In this document: piece by piece, positions 10,183 through 18,516 of the stretch | How the letters are laid out: every line of letters starts with the position of its first letter | Position numbering within the stretch: the first letter of the stretch is position 1 | Assembly (NCBI GenBank): GCA_003209895.1 | Contig: QCOH01000006.1 | Location: forward strand, 1 to 64,000 | Direction of reading: 5' to 3' | DNA: 64,000 nucleotides | DNA from: Pelagibacteraceae bacterium AG-430-I06 | GTDB taxonomy: Bacteria; Pseudomonadota; Alphaproteobacteria; Pelagibacterales; Pelagibacteraceae | The notes under the pieces: model-generated | Told to the model about the DNA's origin: nothing | Database searches by the model: none | The model's input: the letters and a program-made list of their open reading frames with translations, nothing else | Made by a program: the position numbers and the translations under genes

Positions 10183-10647
10183 ATGTTGAATAATAAATAT
10201 CTATCTTTCACATTTATAGTTTTAATTACATTTTCAGCTTCTGCAATAGGCGGAGTTGTTACATCGGTTTACAAAGAACCTTGGTACTCTCAAATAATTC
10301 AACCTTTTTATAGTCCACCTTCTTGGGTTTTTGGCCCCGTTTGGACAACCTTATATATTTTTATGTCAATGGCAATTTGGTTGAACTGGGTCGCTTTTAA
10401 AGAAAAAAGAATATTAATAATTTATTTTGTTCACTTATTCTTTAATGCAATTTGGAGTGTTATTTTCTTTGGTTTTCATGAAATTCTTTTGGCGCTATTT
10501 GATTTAATAATAATTCTTATTTTTATCATTTGGCTTATGAAGATTTATTACAAGAATAACAAATTAAGTTTTTTACTAATGATACCTTATTTGCTATGGT
10601 CAAGTTACGCTTTGATACTTAACGTTAGTATTTTTTATTTAAATTAA
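10183..10647 (+). CDS. TspO/MBR family tryptophan-rich sensory protein
   Basis: YSPPSWVFGPVWTTLYIFMSMAIWL and FFNAIWSVIFFG. Confidence 0.93.
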   Translation: MLNNKYLSFTFIVLITFSASAIGGVVTSVYKEPWYSQIIQPFYSPPSWVFGPVWTTLYIFMSMAIWLNWVAFKEKRILIIYFVHLFFNAIWSVIFFGFHEILLALFDLIIILIFIIWLMKIYYKNNKLSFLLMIPYLLWSSYALILNVSIFYLN

Positions 10648-10649
10648 AT

Positions 10650-11753
10650 ATGGATGATATTGTAATAATTGGTGGAGGAATAATTGGCACTGCATCTGCC
10701 TATTTCTTATCTAAAGAAGGTAGAAAAGTAAAAGTAATTGAACAAGACCCTACTTACAAAAAAGCTTCTTTCCCTTTGTCATTGGGTGGCTTTCGAAGGC
10801 AATTTTTTCAAAAAGAAAATATTTTACTAGGAAAGTTTGCAAGAGAATTTATTTTTCAGGTACCAGAATTACTTAAAACAAAAAAAAATCCAAATCCAAC
10901 AACGAGTGTGATACCAAATGGATACTTATTTCTTTTTGGTCCAGATCATGCACCAGAACAATACGAAGCACTTAAAAATCACAAACAATGTGAAGCTGGC
11001 ACTAAAAATATTAAAGGATCAGATCTAAAAAATAAGTTTCCTTATGTAAATGATGAAGGCATAGAGACTGTAACATATACAGATGACAAAAAGGAGGGTT
11101 GGATAGATCCTTATTTATTCCATAGTGCCTTAAAAAATAAAGCTTCTGAGCAAGGTACTGAGTTTATTAAAGGAGAAGTTAAAGATATTTCAGAAATTAG
11201 TTCTAATATCGTGATATGTGCTGTCGGATATAATACAAACAATTTACTTAAAGATGTTCCGGTTGTTCCTCAAAAACATACTGTTTTTAGAGTGAGCTGC
11301 CCACAACATATACCTGAAATGCCTTTAACATCTGATTTTACAACTGGAGTGTATTGGAGACCGGAGGGTAAGGAATATTTAGCAGGCTCACCAATATCAA
11401 AATTTAACGCAGAAAATTTAGAACCCGACTGGGATCATTTTGAAGACTTAGTCTGGCCAGCCTTAGCTAAAAGAATTCCAATTTTTGAGAAACTTAAATT
11501 AACGGGTGGATGGGCTGGTTTTTATGATTGTAACAAATTAGATAATAATGCAGTGGTTGGAAAACATCCAAAATATAAAAACGTTTACTTAGCTTCAGGT
11601 TTTACAGGCAGGGGTCTAATGCAGGCACCAGGGATAGGAAGAGCTTTAACTGAGCTTATAACGACTGGATCTTACCAATCAATTGATTTAAGTGCTCTTT
11701 CAGTAAGTAGAGTTTTAGAAAATAAAAAATCTCCAGAACCATATGTGCTTTAA
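10650..11753 (+). CDS. FAD-dependent oxidoreductase, DAO/FOXRED1-like
   Basis: IVIIGGGIIGTASAYFLSKEG; SLGGFRRQF; C-terminal YLASGFTGRGLMQAPGIGRALTELI. Confidence 0.85.
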   Translation: MDDIVIIGGGIIGTASAYFLSKEGRKVKVIEQDPTYKKASFPLSLGGFRRQFFQKENILLGKFAREFIFQVPELLKTKKNPNPTTSVIPNGYLFLFGPDHAPEQYEALKNHKQCEAGTKNIKGSDLKNKFPYVNDEGIETVTYTDDKKEGWIDPYLFHSALKNKASEQGTEFIKGEVKDISEISSNIVICAVGYNTNNLLKDVPVVPQKHTVFRVSCPQHIPEMPLTSDFTTGVYWRPEGKEYLAGSPISKFNAENLEPDWDHFEDLVWPALAKRIPIFEKLKLTGGWAGFYDCNKLDNNAVVGKHPKYKNVYLASGFTGRGLMQAPGIGRALTELITTGSYQSIDLSALSVSRVLENKKSPEPYVL

Positions 11754-12269
11754 ATGAAAACAAGTTTTATTAAAAGAATTTTTAGGGCTATCAAGATCGA
11801 TCCAGATCTCTATGAAGAAGTTGAGCATGATAAGTCTGCAACTTTTCAAGCTGCTGCGGTTGTTGTTTTGTCTAGTTTAGCAGCAGGAGTTGGTGCAATT
11901 CATCTAGGAGTATCAAACTTTATATTTGGACCAATTATCTCACTTGCTAGTTGGTATTTCTGGGCCTTCCTTATATTTATTGTTGGAACTAAGCTTTTTC
12001 CAGACAAACAAACTAAAAGCGATCATGGGGAATTACTTAGAACTATTGGTTTCTCTAGTGCACCGGGTTTAATAAGAATTTTTGGCTTTACACCTGAACT
12101 TATGACCGTAACCTTTATCGGCTCGTCTTTTTGGATGTTAGCCTGTATGGTTGTGGCAGTTAGACAAGCTTTAGATTATAAAAGTCTGTGGAAAGCTCTA
12201 GGAGTGGTAGTGGTATGTTGGTTTATACAGGCAATTCTTCTTTTTTTAATCTTATTAGCCCTCAGATAG
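11754..12269 (+). CDS. Yip1-domain-like membrane protein
   Basis: 171 aa, multiple TM segments, ATF..A..VV.LSSLAAGVG pattern. Confidence 0.65.
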   Translation: MKTSFIKRIFRAIKIDPDLYEEVEHDKSATFQAAAVVVLSSLAAGVGAIHLGVSNFIFGPIISLASWYFWAFLIFIVGTKLFPDKQTKSDHGELLRTIGFSSAPGLIRIFGFTPELMTVTFIGSSFWMLACMVVAVRQALDYKSLWKALGVVVVCWFIQAILLFLILLALR

Positions 12270-12393
12270 GAAAAATAGTTTTTGATATATTACAACTATC
12301 ACAAATTTTGTAACCGTACATAAGTAAATTTTGCGAAACACTTTCATCTTTTTTTTTACACTCTTCGCAAATACAGTCTAATTCTTCAATCAT
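12262..12393 (-). CDS. Small Cys-rich (zinc-ribbon-like) protein, 43 aa, 1 nt after the hisI stop
   Basis: MIEELDCICEECKKKDESVSQNLLMYGYKICDSCNISKTIFPI; two Cys clusters; hisI TAA then T then ATG. Confidence 0.6.
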   Translation of the reverse strand: MIEELDCICEECKKKDESVSQNLLMYGYKICDSCNISKTIFPI

Positions 12394-12394
12394 A

Positions 12395-12862
12395 TTAGAT
12401 TTTTGTAGGGTTAGGTTTCCCTTTATATACTTTTTTTGGATCAAATTTTTTTTGCTTTTCTTTAAAATTCATTTCTATATTTTCAGAGTCATTAATTTTT
12501 CCAAGAGGCACAGCTCTGTAAAAACATGATTTATATCCTACATGGCAACTTGCACCGTCACCTATGTCAACTGTTAACCAAATAGAATCCTGATCATCGT
12601 CTATTCTTATTTCAACAACCTTTTGTTTAAATCCACTTGTCAATCCTTTGTGCCACACTTCTTTTCGCGATCTACTCCAATAGTGAGCTTCTTTTGTTTC
12701 AATTGTCTTTTTTAATGCTTCACTGTTCATATATCCTATCATTAAAACTTCACTAGTTTTGTGATCCGTAGTAACTACTGGTATAAGGCCCTCCCCATCA
12801 AATTTTGGAGATAACAACTTACCTTCCTCTATAGTAGCGACATTTTCTCTCTTTTTAAACAT
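12395..12862 (-). CDS. hisI: Phosphoribosyl-AMP cyclohydrolase
   Basis: VLMIGYMNSEALKKTIET..HYWSRSR..VWHKG; DGASCHVGYKSCFYR. Confidence 0.95.
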   Translation of the reverse strand: MFKKRENVATIEEGKLLSPKFDGEGLIPVVTTDHKTSEVLMIGYMNSEALKKTIETKEAHYWSRSRKEVWHKGLTSGFKQKVVEIRIDDDQDSIWLTVDIGDGASCHVGYKSCFYRAVPLGKINDSENIEMNFKEKQKKFDPKKVYKGKPNPTKI

Positions 12863-12936
12863 TTGTTTAAACTATAAAAAAAATAGTAGAATAGCAATTT
12901 GCAATACTAACATTTATTATATAAAAGGTTCAAATT

Positions 12937-13548
12937 ATGAAGATTGTTAAAAGTAATGATAAGATTATTGAAAAATTTGATAAGATTTCCGACAAAGAAG
13001 CTGAAGAAGCTTTAAGGACAATATTAAAATGGATAGGAGAAGATCCGAGCAGAGAAGGTTTGCTTGAAACCCCAAGAAGAGTCACAAAAGCATTTAAAGA
13101 ATATTTTAAAGGTTATAATCAAGATCCTTCATCTGAATTAAAAAAAACATTTGGCGATGTAGAGGGATATGACGATATGGTTTTACAAAAAAACATATCC
13201 ATACAAAGTCATTGCGAACACCACATGGCACCAATTATTGGTGTAGCTCACGTCGCATATATACCCAATAAAAAAGTAGTTGGATTAAGTAAACTTGCAA
13301 GAACTGTAGAAGTTTTTTCAAAAAGGCTTCAAACACAAGAAAGACTTACTATGCAAATAGCAAAAACTTTAATGACGGGTTTAGACGCTAAAGGTGTAGC
13401 GGTGACAATTGATGCAACGCACCAGTGTATGACCATGAGGGGAATCAAAAAAGAGAAGGCAACAACTGTTACAAATTATTTTCTTGGAAAATTTAAAGAC
13501 GATTTAGGAATTCAAAATAGATTTTTAAAATTTATATCAGAAAATTAA
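12937..13548 (+). CDS. folE: GTP cyclohydrolase I
   Basis: SHCEHHMAPIIGVAHVAYIP; GLSKLARTVE; QERLTMQIA; HQCMTMRG. Confidence 0.97.
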   Translation: MKIVKSNDKIIEKFDKISDKEAEEALRTILKWIGEDPSREGLLETPRRVTKAFKEYFKGYNQDPSSELKKTFGDVEGYDDMVLQKNISIQSHCEHHMAPIIGVAHVAYIPNKKVVGLSKLARTVEVFSKRLQTQERLTMQIAKTLMTGLDAKGVAVTIDATHQCMTMRGIKKEKATTVTNYFLGKFKDDLGIQNRFLKFISEN

Positions 13549-13751
13549 TCCTCATCATCTCTCCAATTGTCTATATAAAATTTATAACAAGCATATGTTA
13601 CAGCTATAATTCCATAACAAAAAGCAAGTAACAAACCATCTTTCTTTCCTAAAAAATACCAACCGATTTGAAAAACAAAAATTGGTGATATCAAAATCAA
13701 CATTATTATGCTTAATTTAAGATAATACGGAAGTTTGAACTTCATAACCAA
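13545..13751 (-). CDS. Small hypothetical membrane protein (68 aa)
   Basis: Two hydrophobic helices; convergent with folE. Confidence 0.5.
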   Translation of the reverse strand: MVMKFKLPYYLKLSIIMLILISPIFVFQIGWYFLGKKDGLLLAFCYGIIAVTYACYKFYIDNWRDDED

Positions 13752-13809
13752 AGTATACGATTTAAAAAAATTAATTGTTATATTTATTTGTCACATGTAA
13801 GATAATATT

Positions 13810-14811
13810 ATGTCAAAAAACTTCAAAGCAATCATAATAGATAACCAAAACGAAAAATTTACCAGGGAAGTAAAAGAACTCAATTCAGACCAACTTAAAG
13901 ATGGAAATGTTTTGGTAAAAATTGAATATTCAAGCTTAAATTTTAAAGATGCTTTAATATTAAATAATGGCGGCAGAATTGTAAAAAATTATCCATTTGT
14001 TCCGGGTATAGATTTTTCGGGCGTGGTTGAAGAATCTGAGGACTCTAGGTTTAAAAAAAATGATAAAGTAGTACTCACTGGATTTAGAGTAGGAGAAGTT
14101 TTTTATGGTGGTTTTTCTCAATACGCAAAAGTTAATTCAGATTTTCTTGTAAAAATACCTAATAATTTAAATACTATTAAAACAATGATGATGGGCACAG
14201 CTGGCCTAACGGCTTTATTATGTGCTTTTGCTGTAAAAGCAAGAGAAGAACTTTTAATGGGACCAAAAGTTAATGATGTTTTAGTGACCGGAGCAACAGG
14301 TGGTGTAGGAAGCTTTGCTGTTATGGCGTTATCTAAAATGGGATACAATGTTCACGCAGTAACTGGAAAAAAAGAAAAGCACGAATATCTTAAAAATTTA
14401 GGAGCAAAAAATATTTTGGAAAGAAACCAGTTTTTAGGAGAAAGTAAGCTTTTAGAAAAAGGATTGTGGGATTGCGTTGTAGATACCGTTGGAGGCGAAG
14501 GTCTTACTAAAATATTAGCCCAAACAAAACCCGGTGGTATAGTAGCACTACCTGGAAATGCCGGAGGGAATAAAATATTAACTAATGTTATGCCCTTTGT
14601 TGTAAGAGGCGTTAAACTATGGGGAATAGATTCTTCTGGCGCCTCAACAAAAAGAAAAGATTTTGTGTGGAACGAAGCATCAAAACTAATAGATTTTTCA
14701 TTAATAGAAAATTCTATAAAAGAAGTTTCTTTAGAAGAACTGTTACTAACATTCCCCAAAATACTTAAAGGTGAGTTAGCAGGAAGAATTCTGGTAAATC
14801 CCAATAAATAA
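13810..14811 (+). CDS. acuI: MDR-family oxidoreductase, acryloyl-CoA reductase-like (YhdH/AcuI)
   Basis: SSLNFKDALILNNGGRIVKNYPFVPGIDFSGVV; TGATGGVGSFAVMALSKMGY. Confidence 0.8.
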   Translation: MSKNFKAIIIDNQNEKFTREVKELNSDQLKDGNVLVKIEYSSLNFKDALILNNGGRIVKNYPFVPGIDFSGVVEESEDSRFKKNDKVVLTGFRVGEVFYGGFSQYAKVNSDFLVKIPNNLNTIKTMMMGTAGLTALLCAFAVKAREELLMGPKVNDVLVTGATGGVGSFAVMALSKMGYNVHAVTGKKEKHEYLKNLGAKNILERNQFLGESKLLEKGLWDCVVDTVGGEGLTKILAQTKPGGIVALPGNAGGNKILTNVMPFVVRGVKLWGIDSSGASTKRKDFVWNEASKLIDFSLIENSIKEVSLEELLLTFPKILKGELAGRILVNPNK

Positions 14812-14814
14812 AAT

Positions 14815-15705
14815 ATGGATTGGGATAAATTAAAAATTTTCCATACGGTCGCTGAGGCTGGAAGTTTTACAAAAGCCTCTACAATTCTTAATCTAAGCCA
14901 ATCAGCAATAAGTCGTCAAATTCAGTCATTAGAAAACGAATTAAAAATTCATTTATTTGAAAGACACGCAAGAGGTTTGGTACTTACTGACAATGGGGAA
15001 TATTTATACAAAACAGCTCATGAAGTCATATCTAAACTAAAGGATGTTGAGGCTACTCTCGGTGATGAAAAAGACAAACTTCACGGAAAACTTACTGTTA
15101 CAACTGTTGTTAGTTTTGGAACAACCTGGCTTACACCAAGAATTAAAGAATTTATGAGTTTACACCCAGATATCGAAATTGAATTAATATTTGATGATAA
15201 AGAATTAGACTTAAGCACTAGACAGGCAGACATAGGAATTTTTATGCGTAGACCTAAGCAATTAAATTATATTCAAAAAAAATTAATAGATCTCCACTAT
15301 CATATTTATGCATCAACAAAATATTTAGAAAAAAATGGTCACCCAAAAAACTTAAAAGATTTAGATAAACATAAATTTATTACTTATGGAAGAGGAGCTC
15401 CATCGCCTGTTTTTAATCCAGACTGGGCTCTGAAACTTGGCTCCAAAGATAATAAAAAAAGAAAACCAGTTATGAAAGTTAATAGTGTTTATGGATTATT
15501 ACTCGCAGTGCAAAGCGGTGTTGGTTTAGCAGCATTACCAGATTATATAACTGTAAATATACCTAATATAGTTAAAATTTTGCCAGATGTAGAAGGACCT
15601 TTAACAGAAACCCATTTCGTTTATCCCCAGTCTTTAAAGAACGTTGCTAAAGTAAAAGCCTTTAGAAATTTTTTATTTAGTAAAATAAGTGAGTGGAAGT
15701 TTTAA
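14815..15705 (+). CDS. LysR family transcriptional regulator
   Basis: N-terminal wHTH DKLKIFHTVAEAGSFTKASTILNLSQSAISRQIQSLE. Confidence 0.95.
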   Translation: MDWDKLKIFHTVAEAGSFTKASTILNLSQSAISRQIQSLENELKIHLFERHARGLVLTDNGEYLYKTAHEVISKLKDVEATLGDEKDKLHGKLTVTTVVSFGTTWLTPRIKEFMSLHPDIEIELIFDDKELDLSTRQADIGIFMRRPKQLNYIQKKLIDLHYHIYASTKYLEKNGHPKNLKDLDKHKFITYGRGAPSPVFNPDWALKLGSKDNKKRKPVMKVNSVYGLLLAVQSGVGLAALPDYITVNIPNIVKILPDVEGPLTETHFVYPQSLKNVAKVKAFRNFLFSKISEWKF

Positions 15706-16017
15706 TTAATAAGTTTCAGCTTTAATCTTAAGCTTGGCACCTTCTTCAATAGAAAGATTTTTTTGGTTTAAAACTCCATCAACATCAGCTGTAGACTTTA
15801 TATTTATATTATCTGAATTAATGTTTCCTTTTGAAGCTCCACCTAGAGTTGCACTTGATGAATTAATGTTACCATTAATTTTGCTACCTGGATAAGTAAC
15901 CAGCTTTTCAGAAGTAATATCACCATCAATTTTTGAGTCGGTAATTAATGTTTCTTTCTCAATCACATCACCTTTGATCGTAACATCCGATAGCAAGACA
16001 GTTGTTTTATCGCTCAT
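15706..16017 (-). CDS. Bactofilin family protein
   Basis: Beta-helix repeats (VTIKGDVIEKETLITDSKIDGDITSEKLVTYPGSKINGNIN); start set at MSDKTT inside the longer ORF. Confidence 0.8.
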   Translation of the reverse strand: MSDKTTVLLSDVTIKGDVIEKETLITDSKIDGDITSEKLVTYPGSKINGNINSSSATLGGASKGNINSDNINIKSTADVDGVLNQKNLSIEEGAKLKIKAETY

Positions 16018-16114
16018 AACGATTATTCTACAATTATAAGTTGATAAAATCAAATATTTAAAATATAGCAAAAATTGCTATTAAAGGTTTATATCCTTAA
16101 ATATTAAAAATTAG

Positions 16115-16843
16115 ATGATACCGTTAAAAGACGATAATCCCACTAAAAACAGACCAATAGTTAGTTACAGTATAATTTTTTTTTGTGTAATAATATTTTT
16201 TGCACAATTAGGATTAAATGATCAAGAGTTGAGAGAATTCACATACTCTTATGGACTAATTCCATCAGTCTTAATTGGTATTGACCAATTGCCCAATGAA
16301 ATTGATAAAATTTCACCTATAGCAACAATATTTACTTCAATGTTTATGCATGGTGGTTGGATGCATCTTATCGGCAATATGTTGTATTTATGGATTTTTG
16401 CAGACAATATTGAGGATGATTTAGGCACACTTAACTTTGTTATTTTTTATTTTGCATCTGGAGTTGGAGCTGCAATGTCCCAAGTTCTCGTTGATGTGAA
16501 TTCACAGATCCCCATGATAGGAGCAAGTGGTGCAATAGGTGGAGTTCTGGGGGCATACCTAATCAACTATCCAAATGCGAGAGTATTAGTTTTAATTCCA
16601 TTGGGTTTTTTTAGTCAACTAATAAAAATTAGAGCTTTATATGTGCTTGGTTTTTGGTTTATTTTACAATTTATAAATTCTTTTTTTTCACAAGCATCTG
16701 GTGGAGGAGGAGTGGCATATGCCGCACACATAGGAGGTTTTATATCAGGGTTAATTTTGATATTATTCTTTAATAAAAAAAGTAAAAAACAAAACTATCA
16801 ATCTAGAAATAAAAAAACAACAAAAGGACCTTGGGAAAAATGA
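16115..16843 (+). CDS. Rhomboid family intramembrane serine protease
   Basis: GWMHLIGNMLYLWIFADNIED; GASGAIGGVLGAY; AAHIGGFISG. Confidence 0.93.
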   Translation: MIPLKDDNPTKNRPIVSYSIIFFCVIIFFAQLGLNDQELREFTYSYGLIPSVLIGIDQLPNEIDKISPIATIFTSMFMHGGWMHLIGNMLYLWIFADNIEDDLGTLNFVIFYFASGVGAAMSQVLVDVNSQIPMIGASGAIGGVLGAYLINYPNARVLVLIPLGFFSQLIKIRALYVLGFWFILQFINSFFSQASGGGGVAYAAHIGGFISGLILILFFNKKSKKQNYQSRNKKTTKGPWEK

Positions 16844-17937
16844 GTTTTATTATTCCATTTATAATCTTGATAACAATCGTTGTATTTATTCACGAATATG
16901 GACATTATTATTTTGCTCGTAGGTATGGAGTAGGCGTAACCGATTTTTCCATAGGTTTTGGAAAAGAAATTTTTGGGTTTAACGATAAAAATGGAACAAG
17001 ATGGAAATTTTGCCTTATCCCACTAGGCGGATATGTTAAATTTTTTGGAGACAGAAACGTTTTCAGTCAAGCTGAGCAAGAAGAAGTTTTAAAAAAGTAT
17101 AATAAAAATGATCAGAAAAAATTATTTATTTTAAAACCATTATATCAAAGAGTATTAATTGTTGCTGGAGGACCATTAGCAAATTTTTTATTAGCTATTT
17201 TTATTTTTTCATTTATTTTTATGTTTGTAGGGAAAGATTTCACCCCTGCTAAAATTGATGAAATTTCATTAGAAAGTCCTGCAGAAAAAGCTGGGTTAAT
17301 GAAAAATGACATTATAACTTCAATTGATGGAAAGAAAGTTGAAAGTATACTTGAAGTCTCAATGTTTATAAATACTAGTTCTTCAGATACAATTAATGTA
17401 ACCGTAAATAGAGATGAAAATGAAATTTCACTTTTAGTGAAACCAAATATAATAGACGCAACCGACCCATTTGGTAATTCTATAAAAAAAAAGATTATAG
17501 GAATTAAAATAGCTCCGACTACAAATGAGTTTAATAAAAAAAAATTAGGTCCATTTAATGCAATTTACTATTCTTTAAAGGAAATCTGGTTTGTATGTAG
17601 TACAACAATCAAATTTGTTGGTTCTTTATTTCAAGGAAAAGGAGACACATCTCAATTAGGCGGACCCATCAAAATCGCTAAAATTTCTGGTCAAGTTTTT
17701 GAATTTGGCCTTTTAGCTTTTTTGAGCACAATTGCTTACATTTCAATAAGTCTTGGTTTGATTAATTTGTTTCCTATACCGCTTTTAGATGGAGGACATT
17801 TAATGTTTTACTTATTTGAAAAAATATTAGGTAGACCACTCAAACAAAGTACTCAGGAAGGATTTTTTCGAATCGGTCTTTTTTTGATAATTTCGCTTAT
17901 GGTTTTCACAACTTTTAACGATTTAAAATATTGGTAA
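16840..17937 (+). CDS. rseP: Site-2 protease (RseP/M50-like) with PDZ domain
   Basis: HEYGHYYFARRYG (HExxH), PDZ segment, NLFPIPLLDGGH; ATG overlaps the rhomboid TGA (ATGA). Confidence 0.9.
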   Translation: MSFIIPFIILITIVVFIHEYGHYYFARRYGVGVTDFSIGFGKEIFGFNDKNGTRWKFCLIPLGGYVKFFGDRNVFSQAEQEEVLKKYNKNDQKKLFILKPLYQRVLIVAGGPLANFLLAIFIFSFIFMFVGKDFTPAKIDEISLESPAEKAGLMKNDIITSIDGKKVESILEVSMFINTSSSDTINVTVNRDENEISLLVKPNIIDATDPFGNSIKKKIIGIKIAPTTNEFNKKKLGPFNAIYYSLKEIWFVCSTTIKFVGSLFQGKGDTSQLGGPIKIAKISGQVFEFGLLAFLSTIAYISISLGLINLFPIPLLDGGHLMFYLFEKILGRPLKQSTQEGFFRIGLFLIISLMVFTTFNDLKYW

Positions 17938-17964
17938 CACTAAGTTTTTGGACAATAACGTTTA

Positions 17965-18061
17965 AAAAACACAGTAAAATCAATGCTTTTTTAATATATA
18001 CTATATATTGTGTTAATATTTACAAATAGTACTAAATTATCGTTGATTTTACTGTGTTTTT
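17965..18061. repeat. Long inverted repeat (19-nt perfect arms) upstream of HU
   Basis: aaaaacacagtaaaatcaa (17965-17983) vs ttgattttactgtgttttt (18043-18061). Confidence 0.9.
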
Positions 18062-18097
18062 GTAGAGATTAAAAATAACAACAAAAAAGGGGCAAAA

Positions 18098-18373
18098 ATG
18101 AACAAAAAACAGCTCGTTAACAAGATCGCTGGAAGCATGAACCAAAGTAAGGCAGATGCAGAGCGAACTTTTGATACTATAACTGGGATAATCTTAGATT
18201 GCTTAAAAAACGACGAAGCCGTTAAAATCGCGGGTTTTGGCACTTATAAGGTAGCAAAGAGAAAGGCTAGAGTAGGCCGAAATCCTAGAACTGGAGAACA
18301 AATCCAGATAGCAGCTTCTCAGAAGGTTAAGTTTTTACCTGCTAAAGGCTTAAAGGACATGTTTAACAGATAA
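18098..18373 (+). CDS. HU family DNA-binding protein
   Basis: MNKKQLVNKIAGSMNQSKADAERTFDTI..GFGTYKVAKRKARVGRNPRTGE. Confidence 0.97.
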   Translation: MNKKQLVNKIAGSMNQSKADAERTFDTITGIILDCLKNDEAVKIAGFGTYKVAKRKARVGRNPRTGEQIQIAASQKVKFLPAKGLKDMFNR

Positions 18374-18381
18374 TCGATTTT

Positions 18382-18419
18382 AACAACCCTTAAAAAACTA
18401 ATTTTAAGGGTTGTTTTAA
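18382..18419 (+). terminator. Rho-independent-like terminator after HU
   Basis: aacaacccttaaaa / ttttaagggttgtt hairpin (14 bp), short T tract. Confidence 0.7.
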
Positions 18420-18516
18420 TGCCATTCTGACACACCTCACAAAAACGCACGACTAAGTTTCAAACAACGCACTTCTTAAAACTTACCAATAAACTACTGT
18501 TTTATTTGGAGGTATT

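Noticed and set aside
14118-14804. Minus-strand ORFs antisense to the AcuI-like gene
   Set aside because: Low-complexity translations opposite a strongly conserved CDS; shadow ORFs.
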